A stretch of 64,000 nucleotides of DNA from Bradyrhizobium sp. 164 (GCF_023073715.1 NZ_JADPKA010000001.1:1-64000), one strand, 5' to 3'. Numbered from the stretch's first letter, positions 1-9,464 are shown. Translations and numbers: made by a program. Notes: a model not told the origin generated them from the letters alone.

Positions 1-50
1 CGGTCCTCCGGTCGGGCTACGCCCTCCCTTCGGTCCGTCCCCATCGGCGC

Positions 51-93
51 AGTCTCACCTTGATTGTCGCTGGAGTCTCACCCTGATCGCCGC
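51..93. repeat. Two tandem ~20-bp repeats at a mobile-element border
   Basis: Two near-identical 20-base blocks (51-70 and 74-93) share the core AGTCTCACC. The transposase gene to the right loses its normal C-terminus exactly here. Multiple short terminal repeats are a known feature of IS21-family ends, so this may be the edge of such an element inserted into the IS5-type copy. The rest of that element lies outside the window, so the family is only a guess. Confidence 0.3.
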
Positions 94-1330
94 CGCGCAG
101 CTGAGAGGACGACGTTGGCGGCGTCGCCGGCGCGGCCTTTGAGATAGCAGCGGCCGAGGTGGCCTTCGGCTTTCATGTGCCCGATGATGGGCTCGATGGC
201 GGAGCGGCGTCGCAGCTCGCGCTTGATGCTGCCGAAGACGCCGCGCTTCTGGCCGGAGATGAAGACGCGCCGGGGGCTTTCTGCGTCGTGGCCGCGGTAT
301 CCCTTATCGACATAGGCCCGCTCGATCGGACGGCCGGTGAGGGTCTCAGTGCGGTCGATGACATTCCGCAAGGTGTGACCGTCGTAGGGGTTGTCGGGCA
401 GCGACCTGGCATGCAGCACGAACGGGCCGCCGGGAGCACGGCGATTGTTGGTGACGATGGAAGCCTTCACGCCGAACTCGTAGGGGGTTGAGGCCTTGCC
501 CTTGCCGATGCACTCGACCTCCGGGGCATGGAAGGAATACAGCTTCCAGCCGCGCTGGCGCTGCTGCTGTGAGCGGATCTGGCTGGCGCGGCCAAGCGGG
601 AGGGCGAATGCCTCCTCCAGCGCCGGCTGGCCCTCGATCTTGCGACGGATGTCGCGGATGATCCGGCCCAGCCGGCTGCGCAGGAGGCGCAACTGCCGAT
701 GATGCCGTCTGAACTGTTTGGCATGGGCGTAGCGGCCCCCCATCATCGCTGCGGCCTTGGCCAGGCGACAATAGGATTGCCGCAGTCTGACCCCGTGCCT
801 CCTCGCCAGGCGGTTCAGCCACCGGATCGCCGCATGCAAGAGCTTGGCATCGGTCGGAAAGCTGATGCCTTCGGCTGCACCATGGTGTCGATCGTGACCC
901 GCTTGAGGTCCTGGCTGCGCAACGCACCGGCCTCGTGCGCCACCCGCACGCTCTCGGCCAGCAGCAGATCCAGCTTGTCGCCGAGCCGCTTGCGCCAATG
1001 GCTCAGGTCCGAACGCTCGTGGGGGAAGACGTGCTGGAAGAACTCTTCGCCGGTGAAGAACTGGAAATAGGGGTCGTGGAGCCAACGCTCGCACACGCCC
1101 TCATCGGACAGCCCGTAAATGTGCTTGAGCAACAGCAGCCCGATCATGAAGCGGGTCTCGATCCTAGGCCGGCCGTTCTCGCTGTAGAGCGGTGCGATCT
1201 CGCCGTCGATCCAGTCCCAATCGATCCTGCCGGCAAGCAGAACCAGCTCGTGCTTCATGTTGATAATCTGGTCCAGCCGCGCCCGGAACAGGTCATTCGA
1301 GCCCGCCATCCTATGCTTCTTCGGCCGCAT
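78..1330 (-). pseudogene. IS5-type transposase, frameshifted and C-terminally truncated
   Basis: The N-terminal part (1330 down to about 870) has the usual helical start and the RFMIGLLLLKHIYGLSDE block. The rest (about 865 down to 78) carries the catalytic half with YVDKGYRGHD and the RRSAIEPIIGHMK glutamate motif. The two halves are in different frames. At about 866-867 one base is missing from the codons for KAISFP; the relic copy at 24.2 kb keeps that base. The last ~30 residues expected after NVVLSA are replaced by foreign sequence at 78-93. It would make no full product unless ribosomes shift frame at this point. Other relics of the same family lie at 23.8-25.1 and 33.3 kb. Confidence 0.85.
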
Positions 1331-1375
1331 CGTTCGCCCTCCGATGCGTCACAAGAATCACGGTTCGCAAAGAAG

Positions 1376-1465
1376 GGGAATCTTGAGGGTTCTATGAGGT
1401 CGCACGCGCCATCGCGCGCGCAGTTGGCCTTTGCCCCGCGACCTCATAGAACCCTCAAGATTCCC
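1376..1465. repeat. 28-bp perfect inverted repeat with 34-base loop
   Basis: Arms 1376-1403 and 1438-1465 are exact reverse complements, starting GGGAATCTTGAGGG and ending ATGAGGTCGC. The hairpin sits between the IS5-type copy and the start of the IS701-type transposase (ATG 1516). It could be the juxtaposed ends of two elements, a 90-bp miniature element, or a stem that blocks read-through into the transposase. No matching arm was seen near 2900-3100, where the right end of the IS701 copy should lie. Confidence 0.8.
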
Positions 1466-1515
1466 GAATCAATTTTTCAATGATTCGTGGGTGGTCGGCT
1501 CACGGAGGGCTGACC

Positions 1516-2899
1516 ATGGCGGGATGGGAAGACGAACTTGAACGCTGGCTGATGCCGTTTTTGACCCGGCTGGGCCATAAGACGCGGCAGCGGATGTGTC
1601 CTCTGTATGTTGCGGGACTGATCGGTCCTGGCGATCGCAAGAGCGTTCAGCCGATGGCACAGCGCCTTGCCACAGGCAACTACGACCAGCTGCACCATTT
1701 CATTGCGGACGGTGTCTGGGACGCGACGCCGCTGGAGACGGAGCTGCTCAACCAGGCGGACCGACTTGTCGGCGGTAGCGATGCGGTGCTCGTTATTGAT
1801 GACACCTCACTGCCGAAGAAGGGCGAACGCTCGGTTGGTGTTGCGGCTCAATACGCGTCGGCTCTCGGCAAAACGGCAAATTGCCAAACGCTGGTGTCCT
1901 TGACGTTTGCGCGCGGCGAAGTGCCAGTGATAGTCGCGTTACGTCTCTTTCTGCCTGACAGTTGGACAAGCGACGTGTCTCGTTCGAAGCGTGCTCGCGT
2001 GCCAGTCGAACACCGAACGCCACGGTCCAAGCAGGAAATTGCTTTGGCCGAGATTGACCGTGCGATGGCAGCCAACGTGCGCTTTGGATGTGTGCTGGCT
2101 GATGCAGGATACGGACTTAGCGCACCATTTCGACAAGGGCTAACAGAGCGCGGGCGGGCTTGGGCTGTCGGCATCCCTCGGCACCTCAAGGTGTATCCGG
2201 TCGATGTGAAGCTCACTTGGCCGATCACCAAAGTCCGCGGGAAACCACGAAAGCACCACGTGCCCGATATCTTATCGATTGCGGCAGAACAAATGCTGGC
2301 CAGCGCCAAATGGAAAGCCGTGAGCTGGCGCAGCGGGACCAAAGGTCGGCTGAAAGCCCGATTTGCTGCTCTCCGCGTCCGCACCGCCAACGGCCCTCCG
2401 CAGCGGATTTGGGATAAGGGTCAGCAGCATCTCCCGGGCGACGAAGCTTGGCTCATTGGCGAGCAACGTGCCTCAGGGGAGAAGAAATACTATCTTGCCA
2501 ATCTCCCTGCGGCGGCGCATCTGCGCACACTTGCCGCCACCATCAAGGCAAGATGGATTTGTGAGCAGGCGCATCAGCAGTTGAAGGAGGAGCTCGGACT
2601 TGATCACTTCGAAGGGCGATCATGGCAGGGTCTTCATCGCCACGTCCTGATGACAATGATTGCCTACACCTTCCTGCAGCATCGTCGCCTCGCACACGCG
2701 GGGCGGAAAAAAAAGAATCAACGGACCTCCGCCTCAGCCAACCATGCCCGCCGTACGTCACGCCAACGTCGATCTCATCCTTCGGCCGCCGTCTCAGCGG
2801 TGCCCATACTGCCGAAAACAAATCCTTGAAAAACACTGGCGCAGTAGTGCTAAGCTGCGCCTTCCTTATCGGGAGCTGCAGGCGCTTGCAGTGCTGTGA
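1516..2899 (+). pseudogene. IS701-family transposase with frameshift at an A8 run
   Basis: A DDE transposase of the IS701 (IS4-like) type. The N-terminal LYVAGLIGPGDRKSVQPMA block, the catalytic LVIDDTSLPKKG, the LADAGYG aspartate region and the C-terminal WICEQAHQQLKEELGLDHFEG are all present. ATG 1516 is preferred because family members begin close to the MAGWEDEL sequence; an in-frame ATG also lies at 1480. At 2707-2714 there are eight A residues. With seven, the frame would continue into the family's normal tail (KKRINGPPPQP, then CPYC) to the stop at 2897-2899. As written the frame runs into an unrelated tail ending at 2829. Either this is a mutation, or the A8 run permits slippage. Confidence 0.85.
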
Positions 2900-2920
2900 A
2901 CCAACTGTCGAAGAGCGTTG

Positions 2921-2978
2921 GTGCGGGAAATCCGCACGCCACATTCTGTGGGAACCGGGGGCGGGCGACCGCCTCCGG
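2921..2978 (+). other. Two adjacent GC-rich hairpins of unknown origin
   Basis: Stem 2921-2926/2932-2937 (GTGCGG with CCGCAC) closes a short loop. It is followed by a second stem within 2955-2978 (CCGGGGGCGG with CCGCCTCCGG). The pair resembles the structured RNA next to the reverse transcriptase of bacterial group II introns, but no reverse transcriptase or intron end is visible here. The identification is tentative. Confidence 0.25.
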
Positions 2979-3015
2979 TGACCCGGTGCTGGAGGAGAAA
3001 TCGCTCCGGCCTACT

Positions 3016-3087
3016 CACCCCACGGTGCCGGTCCTGGCCAAGGGCAAGACCCGGACCGGCCGGATTTGGACCTATCTATGGACGGTC
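3016..3087 (+). pseudogene. Fragment of an IS66 TnpC transposase
   Basis: Twenty-four codons reading HPTVPVLAKGKTRTGR and then IWTYLW match the catalytic-domain segment of IS66 TnpC, whose family motif is PVLxPGxGKTKTGRLWxY. The flanking sequence is unrelated, so this is a small relic. It differs from the intact IS66 copy at 6.8-9.3 kb, so it came from another element. Confidence 0.6.
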
Positions 3088-3304
3088 CCCGCTTTGCAAG
3101 GCATTTGCTTTATTCCGGCTAACGATCGTTTACAGCTATCTATCCGGCTTTATGGCAAACCCACGAGCCTCGATGAGATCCGCGGATCGGCGCCCAATTA
3201 GGTTGCGAGCTCTGAAGCTCGATAGGTCCAACGGGCTTGGCCGACCCCGGTCCGACCGGTTGCCATCACTCCGCTTTTGCCCTCGCAAACGGAACGCGTT
3301 CCAG

Positions 3305-3459
3305 TTATACGTGCGCGCGGTACTCTTCACCATTGGCCATGATCGCCCAAGCGATCCGTGCAGTCTTGTGAGCGAGCGCGACCGTAACGACGTTGAAGGG
3401 ACGCCTGCCGAGCATCTCGGCGCGGCGAGCATCCCGCGTGGCATCACGGAAAGGATCGG
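3305..3459 (-). pseudogene. IS110-family transposase C-terminal fragment
   Basis: Leftward translation gives FNVVTVALAHKTARIAWAIM followed by ANGEEYRAHV and a stop at 3305-3307. This is the characteristic C-terminal tail of IS110 transposases. Nothing of the N-terminal RuvC-like domain is present. Confidence 0.65.
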
Positions 3460-3560
3460 CTCAGCCGAATTTTGAAACCGGGCGTTTGCTATCTCAGGCA
3501 CTTGCTTGTCATCGGAGCACGTAGTGTCGTTCGGTACCCAAAGGCTGTTCCCGGCTTGGA

Positions 3561-3683
3561 GGCGTTTGGATCGAAGCCTTGCCTGAACGGCGCCCTCCCA
3601 TGGTCGTCGCTATCGCCGTTGCCAACAAGTTGGCCCTGAGAGTCTCGGCGATGATGAGGGGAGGGGAAATACTATCGGCCTGA
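3561..3683 (+). pseudogene. IS110/IS1111-type transposase C-terminal fragment
   Basis: Forty codons ending at TGA 3681-3683 contain RRPPMVVAIAVANKLA and an altered RVSAMMRGGE tail. This resembles the end of a second IS110/IS1111 transposase, in the opposite orientation to the fragment at 3.3 kb. It is a short relic only. Confidence 0.55.
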
Positions 3684-4482
3684 CCTCGCGGCCTGACTTT
3701 CCGCTTATGTTGGCCACCTTCTGATGTCAGGGCAAATGGCAGCATGATGCGCACCGGCGGAGCTGGGGATCGAGCAAGCCCGAAGAGCTCAAGCGCAACA
3801 AGTGCGCCCCGTTGATGAGGCCTCAATCCGCGATCTCCATTAATGAACGCACCCGACCGATATCAAAAGTGCAGCTGAAATCCCTTGCATACGCGGGGCC
3901 GTCTATACACGAAGCTTTCCATGAAGACTTTCTGCCTCGGCTTGCCCGGCGCTTAGACGAACGCGGCTCTGTCGAACGGCACGCCAGCTTGCGCCGCGAG
4001 GTGCTGAAGGCACGCGCCCACGCACCTATCTTGCGGCAGCAGCTTACGGACTGGGACATGAAGCAACACCCGGTCCCTACCCTCAGTAGATTCGAATAGA
4101 CTCCACTCTTACAACGGTAGCCGCCTAGGCGCTGACTCGCGACGCGCCCCCTAGTGTTCAAAAAGGGCCGTCAGCCGGTATGCAACTCGAATACGTGTAC
4201 GCGGTTCGGCGTCGCCAACTTTGAGCACCAACGATCATCGGCAAAGCAAAGACCCTTCCCTATCGGCCGGTCTTGTCGTGCGAAAGCTTCACCTATTTCG
4301 TTCAGACGCAGAATTTAGGCTAGACGACGGGCCACATCGGAGGAATGCGGCTTGTGGGGCTGTTAATATCTCGAGTGGCTAGATTAGTGGCCGGCCATGC
4401 AGATCCCCGACATCGACGGAGCACTGTTTCCGATCCCTGTTGGCCCTAGCAAGATTTCATTCCTACTCTTCCCCTATCGCAA
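3684..4482. other. No recognisable gene
   Basis: Several short open frames occur, the longest at 3812-4099 (+), but none gives a protein I recognise. The last 150 bases should hold the promoter of the aminotransferase gene at 4483. I could not find a convincing nod box, -24/-12 element or Shine-Dalgarno sequence there. Confidence 0.5.
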
Positions 4483-5439
4483 ATGACTCAGATGACAGAG
4501 CTCTCACCCGTACTTTCAGCAATCGATCAGCATCACATCGACAAACGGCGCTACCCTCATGGCGTCGCTTTCATGGACGGGCAGTACCTGCCGATGTCCG
4601 AGGCCAAGATCTCTGTGCTGGATTGGGGTCTGTTGCACTCGGACGCGACGTACGACACAGTGCACGTCTGGAACGGGCGGTTTTTCCGATTGGATCTGCA
4701 TCTTGACCGTTTTCTGGCGGGCGTCGAAAGTCTTCGAATGAAGCAGCCTTACGACCGCGCCAAAATCGCGTCGATCCTCAAGCAGTGCGTCGCCTTGTCG
4801 GGCCATAAATCGGCTTACGTTGAAATGATCTGCACGCGCGGTTCATCGCCGACATTCAGCCGCGATCCCCGTCTAGCAGAGAACCGCTTTATCGCATTTG
4901 CAGTGCCTTATGGCTCAGTTGCCAACAAGGAACAATTGGAAAGAGGCTTGCGCGTCGCGATCAGCGAGACAGTCCGCATCCCGCCAAACTCAGTCGATCC
5001 CACGATCAAGAACTATCATTGGCTGGATCTCGTAAAGGGTCTTTTCGACGCCTACGACAAAGGCGCCGAGACGGCGCTGATCCTGGATGCGAATGGGCAT
5101 ATCGCGGAAGGCCCGGGCTTCAACGTGTTCCTTGTAAAGGATGGATCGTTGAGAACGCCGGCTTTTGGCGTGTTGCCCGGTATCACGCGTCGAACCGTGT
5201 TCGATCTTTGTGCTGAGATTGGGCTCGCCGCCACTGCTGGTGATATCAGTCGTGACGATATCAAGAAAGCTGACGAGGTGTTCATTACCTCCACTGCCGG
5301 CGGCATTATGCCAGTGACGCGCATCGACGACACGACGATCTCCAAAGGCCAGGTAGGGTCCATCACCCGCCGGCTCACGGATCTCTATTGGCAAAAGCAC
5401 ACGGATCCCGCATGGTCGACTGCTATCATTTACCCATGA
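4483..5439 (+). CDS. Class IV PLP aminotransferase, (R)-amine/D-amino-acid type
   Basis: A complete 318-residue fold-type IV aminotransferase. The PLP lysine is probably K176 in TIKNYHWLDLVKG, followed by the phosphate-binding HIAEGPGFNVF block and the C-terminal VFITSTAGGIMPVTRID segment. The KNYHWLDL context is closer to (R)-amine transaminases and D-amino-acid aminotransferases than to classical branched-chain enzymes, so a D- or (R)-amine substrate is inferred. Family enzymes move an amino group between a D-amino acid or amine and a 2-oxo acid in the cytoplasm. A second ATG three codons in (4492) is an alternative start; no clear ribosome site separates them. It lies 13 bases before the Kbl-like gene, so the two are probably co-transcribed. 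Confidence 0.85.
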   Translation: MTQMTELSPVLSAIDQHHIDKRRYPHGVAFMDGQYLPMSEAKISVLDWGLLHSDATYDTVHVWNGRFFRLDLHLDRFLAGVESLRMKQPYDRAKIASILKQCVALSGHKSAYVEMICTRGSSPTFSRDPRLAENRFIAFAVPYGSVANKEQLERGLRVAISETVRIPPNSVDPTIKNYHWLDLVKGLFDAYDKGAETALILDANGHIAEGPGFNVFLVKDGSLRTPAFGVLPGITRRTVFDLCAEIGLAATAGDISRDDIKKADEVFITSTAGGIMPVTRIDDTTISKGQVGSITRRLTDLYWQKHTDPAWSTAIIYP

Positions 5440-5452
5440 TCGGAAATGAACC

Positions 5453-6664
5453 ATGCGCTCGCAATTTGGTCAGCGACTTCGTGACAATCTCGGTGTGCTA
5501 TCATCGCGAAGACTCCTGAAAGTGGAACAAGAGATCGCCTCGCCACAGTCTACGCATATTCACCTACGCGCTCTTGGCGAGCGCGATCTCTTGAACATGT
5601 GCGCCAACAATTATCTCGGACTGGCCAATCACCCAGTCCTGGTGCGAGCCGCGCATGCAGGTCTCGAACGGCATGGCTTTGGAATGTCGTCCGTGCGATT
5701 CATTTGTGGGACGCACTCAGTTCATCGAGCGCTTGAGAGCAGGCTTTCCCGCTATCTTCGGACGGAAGACACCATCCTATTCGGTTCGTGCTTCGATGCG
5801 AACACCGGGCTGTTTGAGGCGCTGCTCGACGCTGACGATGCGGTAATCAGCGACAGCCTGAATCATGCAAGCATAATAGATGGCATTCGACTCTGCAAAG
5901 CAAAGCGCTTTCGCTATGCCAACAATGATATGAACGGACTAGAGCACGCTCTACGCGAGGCAAGTCAGTACCGAACAGTGCTCGTTGTGACCGATGGCGT
6001 ATTTTCCATGGATGGCGCTGCCGCGAATCTTCCAGGCATCTGCGAGCTAACAAAACGTTACGGCGCCTTGGTCATGGTCGACGACTCTCATGCTGTGGGG
6101 TTTATCGGACCAGAAGGGCGTGGAACGCCAGCGCTGTACGGGCTCGAAGATCAGATTGACATTCTTACCGGGACGCTCGGCAAAGCACTTGGCGGCGCAT
6201 CTGGAGGTTATGTATCAGGCCGTGGTGAGATGATTTCCTGGTTGCGACAGCGTGCGCGTCCATATCTCTTTTCGAACTCACTGATGCCCGCGATCTGCGA
6301 GGCTTCATTGACCGCAATCGACTTGGCAGAAAGTGCAGACGATCTCAGGCAGAATCTCTCTGCTCGCACTGGTCAGCTACGACAAGGATTGAGCGGTCTG
6401 GGATTTCAAGTTTTGGGCAACGATCACCCAATTGTGCCCGTGATGACTGGGGACGCGGCAGTGGCGGTTCAGATTGCTGAATTCTTGCGTGCGCATGGCA
6501 TTCTCGTCGTTCCGTTCTCGTATCCTGTTGTCCCGGAAGGCGCTGCGCGGATCCGCATGCAGGTAAGTGCCGCCCACAGTGCGGACGACATCGAAAGAGT
6601 AATTGCAGCATTCCGATCAGCAAAGTCGGACCTTAACAAGCCAACTGTCACACGCGAGCTCTAA
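5453..6664 (+). CDS. kbl: Alpha-oxoamine synthase, 2-amino-3-ketobutyrate CoA ligase-like
   Basis: A 403-residue fold-type I PLP enzyme of the alpha-oxoamine synthase family, which includes Kbl, 8-amino-7-oxononanoate synthase and 5-aminolevulinate synthase. Visible landmarks are NMCANNYLGLANHP, the SVRFICGTHSVH block, VDDSHAVGFIGPEGRG, and K244 in GTLGKALGGASGG as the PLP lysine. The early FGMSSVRFICGT segment favours Kbl, which splits 2-amino-3-ketobutyrate with CoA into glycine and acetyl-CoA or runs in reverse. A GGAAA-like ribosome site precedes ATG 5453. Pairing with an aminotransferase rather than threonine dehydrogenase (tdh) is unusual, so the true acyl-CoA and amino-acid substrates may differ. 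Glycine production would fit the glycine riboswitch at 14.0 kb. Confidence 0.85.
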   Translation: MRSQFGQRLRDNLGVLSSRRLLKVEQEIASPQSTHIHLRALGERDLLNMCANNYLGLANHPVLVRAAHAGLERHGFGMSSVRFICGTHSVHRALESRLSRYLRTEDTILFGSCFDANTGLFEALLDADDAVISDSLNHASIIDGIRLCKAKRFRYANNDMNGLEHALREASQYRTVLVVTDGVFSMDGAAANLPGICELTKRYGALVMVDDSHAVGFIGPEGRGTPALYGLEDQIDILTGTLGKALGGASGGYVSGRGEMISWLRQRARPYLFSNSLMPAICEASLTAIDLAESADDLRQNLSARTGQLRQGLSGLGFQVLGNDHPIVPVMTGDAAVAVQIAEFLRAHGILVVPFSYPVVPEGAARIRMQVSAAHSADDIERVIAAFRSAKSDLNKPTVTREL

Positions 6665-6866
6665 GCTCCTTAGCTAGGAGTTCCAACATCAGTCATCCGC
6701 AAGAGATCAATTCACGGCGGGGGCGCAAGATCGCTTCTCCGGCATGGCCCAAATATATTGACGCGGGACCGTAAGGTCAGCTACGCGGTAAGCGCTTAGC
6801 CGGAGCCCTTGGTTCGGGATCGGGATAGCTGTGCGAAGAAGCCTCCGGGTTGGACGGAGGTTTGAG

Positions 6867-7289
6867 ATGGGATTGGACAGCAAAAAGGACGTCCATTTAG
6901 ACGGCCCGTCGGCGGGGTCGGTGAGCCGGTTGGAAGTTCTTGAAGGACCGTCGGGGCGCCGCGTGCGTTCGGAAGCGGAGAGAGCTCGGATCGTCGCCGA
7001 GAGTCTGTTGCCCGGTGCCCAGGTGGCCGAGGTGGCGCGCAAGCACGGAGCGACGCGCTGGCAGATCTACGATTGGCGACGGCGGCTTCGGCAACGAGGC
7101 GTGTTGCCGCCGTGCGAGACGTCGCATCCGACATTCGCGCCGCTGGTCGTGGAAGGTGCGTTGGAGGAGCGTCAGGTTCCGGCGATCAAGCTTGAGATTG
7201 CGATCGGTGATGTCGTTCTGCGGACGGATACGGCCATAGATGGCGAGCAGCTGTCCCGGGTGATCCGCGCGGTGCGAGCGTCACGATGA
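6867..7289 (+). CDS. tnpA: IS66 TnpA accessory protein
   Basis: The 140-residue first gene of the IS66 element. A helix-turn-helix segment (SEAERARIVAESLLPGAQVA with KHGATRWQIYDWRRRL) is typical of IS66 OrfA. ATG 6867 is chosen because GGAGG lies six bases upstream (6856-6860); the frame is open from 6831. Its end overlaps tnpB by four bases (ATGA), indicating translational coupling. Confidence 0.9.
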   Translation: MGLDSKKDVHLDGPSAGSVSRLEVLEGPSGRRVRSEAERARIVAESLLPGAQVAEVARKHGATRWQIYDWRRRLRQRGVLPPCETSHPTFAPLVVEGALEERQVPAIKLEIAIGDVVLRTDTAIDGEQLSRVIRAVRASR

Positions 7290-7639
7290 TCGCGGTCGGT
7301 GCAGATCTGAAGATTTACGTTGCAACGCGGCCGATCGACTTCCGCTGTGGCCACGATGGGCTTGCGGCGAAGGTGCAGGAGATGCTTCGTCTCGATCCGT
7401 TCAGCGGGGCAGCCTTCGTGTTCCGATCGAAACGAGCGGACCGAATCAAGATTTTGGTGTGGGACCGAACGGGCCTGGTGTTGGTTCACAAGCGCCTCGA
7501 AGGTTGCAAGTTCGTTAGGCCAACGATCGCGGACGGCGTGATGCGGATGTCGCCGGCGATGTTCGCGGCCTTGTTCGAGGGGCTGGATTGGAGGTTGGTC
7601 CGCCCGGAAGAAGCACGGCGCCCGCAGGTCGCTGGATAA
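7286..7639 (+). CDS. tnpB: IS66 TnpB (Orf2) protein
   Basis: A 117-residue IS66 Orf2-like protein with the standard features: RPIDFRCGHDGLAAKVQ, FRSKRADRIKILVWDRTG and the C-terminal LFEGLDWR. It is required with TnpA for IS66 transposition, though its biochemical role is unclear. It overlaps tnpA by four bases. Confidence 0.92.
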   Translation: MIAVGADLKIYVATRPIDFRCGHDGLAAKVQEMLRLDPFSGAAFVFRSKRADRIKILVWDRTGLVLVHKRLEGCKFVRPTIADGVMRMSPAMFAALFEGLDWRLVRPEEARRPQVAG

Positions 7640-7708
7640 GTGCGGCAGAATGACTCGGCAGCTATTTTGAGCGTGGCACGCGCGGCGGCGATGTGCTCGA
7701 AATAGCAC

Positions 7709-9298
7709 ATGAGCATCGCGGCGCTACGCGGCGAAAACGAACGCCTCAAGGCGCTTTTGGCGCAAACGCAGGCGGCCTTGAGCGAGCATCAGGGGGCGCT
7801 GGCGGCGTCGGAGGAAGCGCGGCGTCGGCTGGAGATCATTCTCGGCGAATTGCGACGCGAGAAGTTCGGCGCGAAGTCCGAGAAGCTGCGGCCAGATCAG
7901 TATCACTTGCCGCTGGAAGACGTGGAGATCGCGCAAGGCATCCTGGACGCGGCGCAGGAGAGAGCCGAGACTGTGATCAATGGCCGATCGCGGAACGTGC
8001 CGGATCAAGGTCCTCATCGCAATCGCGGCTGCTTGCCTGCCCATTTGCCGCGGGTGGAACGGATCATCGAGCCTGCGAGCACGCTCTGTCCGTGCGGTTG
8101 CGGTGCCATGGCGAAGATCGGCGAGGACGTCAGCAAACGGCTCGACGTGATCCCGGCGCAATGGCGGGTGTTGGTCACGCGCCGCCCGAAATACATCTGT
8201 CGCCGCTGCGCGGGCCCCGTCGTGCAGGCGCACGCACCGGAGCACGTCGTGCCCGGCGGGCTGCCGACCGAAGCGGCCATCGCGCACGTGATCGTCTCCA
8301 AATTTGGCGATCATACGCCATTTTACCGTCAGGCCGAGATCTATGCGCGCCAGGGTATCCGGCTTGATCGGGCGACGCTGGGCAACTGGTCCGGCCGCGC
8401 CTGCTTCCATCTTCAGCCCATCGCGGACCACATGCGCCACCACCTGGCCATGGCGGATCGGCTGTTCATGGATGAGACCAAGGCGCCGGTACTCGATCCG
8501 GGGCGCGGCCAAACGAAGAAGGGCTACTTCTGGGCGATCGCCTCAGACGACCGCGGCCACAGCGGCCCAAGTCCGCCGATCGTGCTGTTCCGATATGCCC
8601 CCGGTCGCAGCGGTGCCTTCGCTGAGCAGTTCCTGGATGGCTTTTGCGGACGCTTCCTGCAATGCGATGCCTATGACGGTTATGACCGGCTGACCGAAGT
8701 CGTTCGACCGCAAGGGCCGTGGACGCTCGTGCATTGCTGGAGCCATTTGCGCCGGCGCTTCGTCAAATTGGTGCGCAACAGCAAGTCTCCGATCGCCGAG
8801 GCCGCCGTCCGGCAGATCGCGCAGCTTTACGCCATCGAAGCCATGGTGCGCGGCTCGTCGCCGGACATCCGGTTGGCCGCGCGCAAGGAGCACTCGCTGC
8901 CCCTCATTGCGGCTTTAAAACCGTGGTTTGAGAAGCAGCTTTCCATGATCTCCAGCGGCTCAACGCTCGCCGAGGACATCCGCTATGCGCTCAATCACTG
9001 GCAGGGGTTGACCCGCTTCCTCGAAGACGGGCGTCTCGAACTCGACACCAACCCGGTCGAGAACGCCATCCGGCCGGTCTGCCTAACCAGAAAAAATGCG
9101 CTCTTCGCGGGCCATGAAATCGGGGCAGAAAACTGGGCCATGCTGGCGTCGATAGTCGCTACCTGCAAGCTCAACAGCGTCAACCCGGCTGCCTACATCG
9201 CTGAAACACTCGAGGCGATCATCGACGGTCATCCCCATAGCAAGATCGATGATCTCATGCCGTGGCGATTCCGCAAAACGTCAAGCCAGCCTCAATAG
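7709..9298 (+). CDS. tnpC: IS66 TnpC DDE transposase
   Basis: A complete 529-residue transposase. It has an N-terminal leucine-rich coiled coil with the LRREKFGAKSEKL motif, a zinc-finger-like CPCGCG...CRRC region near residues 130-175, then the DDE residues in FMDETKAPV, QCDAYDGY and DTNPVENAIRP. All catalytic blocks are intact, so the element should be able to move. It is the third gene of the element, 69 bases after tnpB. Confidence 0.95.
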   Translation: MSIAALRGENERLKALLAQTQAALSEHQGALAASEEARRRLEIILGELRREKFGAKSEKLRPDQYHLPLEDVEIAQGILDAAQERAETVINGRSRNVPDQGPHRNRGCLPAHLPRVERIIEPASTLCPCGCGAMAKIGEDVSKRLDVIPAQWRVLVTRRPKYICRRCAGPVVQAHAPEHVVPGGLPTEAAIAHVIVSKFGDHTPFYRQAEIYARQGIRLDRATLGNWSGRACFHLQPIADHMRHHLAMADRLFMDETKAPVLDPGRGQTKKGYFWAIASDDRGHSGPSPPIVLFRYAPGRSGAFAEQFLDGFCGRFLQCDAYDGYDRLTEVVRPQGPWTLVHCWSHLRRRFVKLVRNSKSPIAEAAVRQIAQLYAIEAMVRGSSPDIRLAARKEHSLPLIAALKPWFEKQLSMISSGSTLAEDIRYALNHWQGLTRFLEDGRLELDTNPVENAIRPVCLTRKNALFAGHEIGAENWAMLASIVATCKLNSVNPAAYIAETLEAIIDGHPHSKIDDLMPWRFRKTSSQPQ

Positions 9299-9464
9299 GG
9301 TCACGGCTAAGCGCTTACGCTACGCGTAGAAATCGAACGCGCCACCTGATTGCACTCTGTCATTAAAGCGCAACTTTGTTCACTGATCCAAGCTAGCCGC
9401 ATTCTATCTGCTATAGCTTGCCAAGCCTTTAGTTGGCGAGATGAATCGAGACAAACCGGGTGAT

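Larger units (their letters stand above)
6788..9318 (+). mobile_element. Intact IS66-family insertion sequence with 8-bp target duplication
   Basis: The ends carry a perfect 15-bp inverted repeat GTAAGCGCTTAGCCG (6788-6802 and 9304-9318). The element is flanked by an exact 8-bp direct repeat GCTACGCG (6780-6787 and 9319-9326), the duplication size typical of IS66. It contains complete tnpA, tnpB and tnpC. The perfect duplication and open frames indicate a fairly recent insertion between the Kbl-like gene and the M20 hydrolase gene. Confidence 0.95.
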
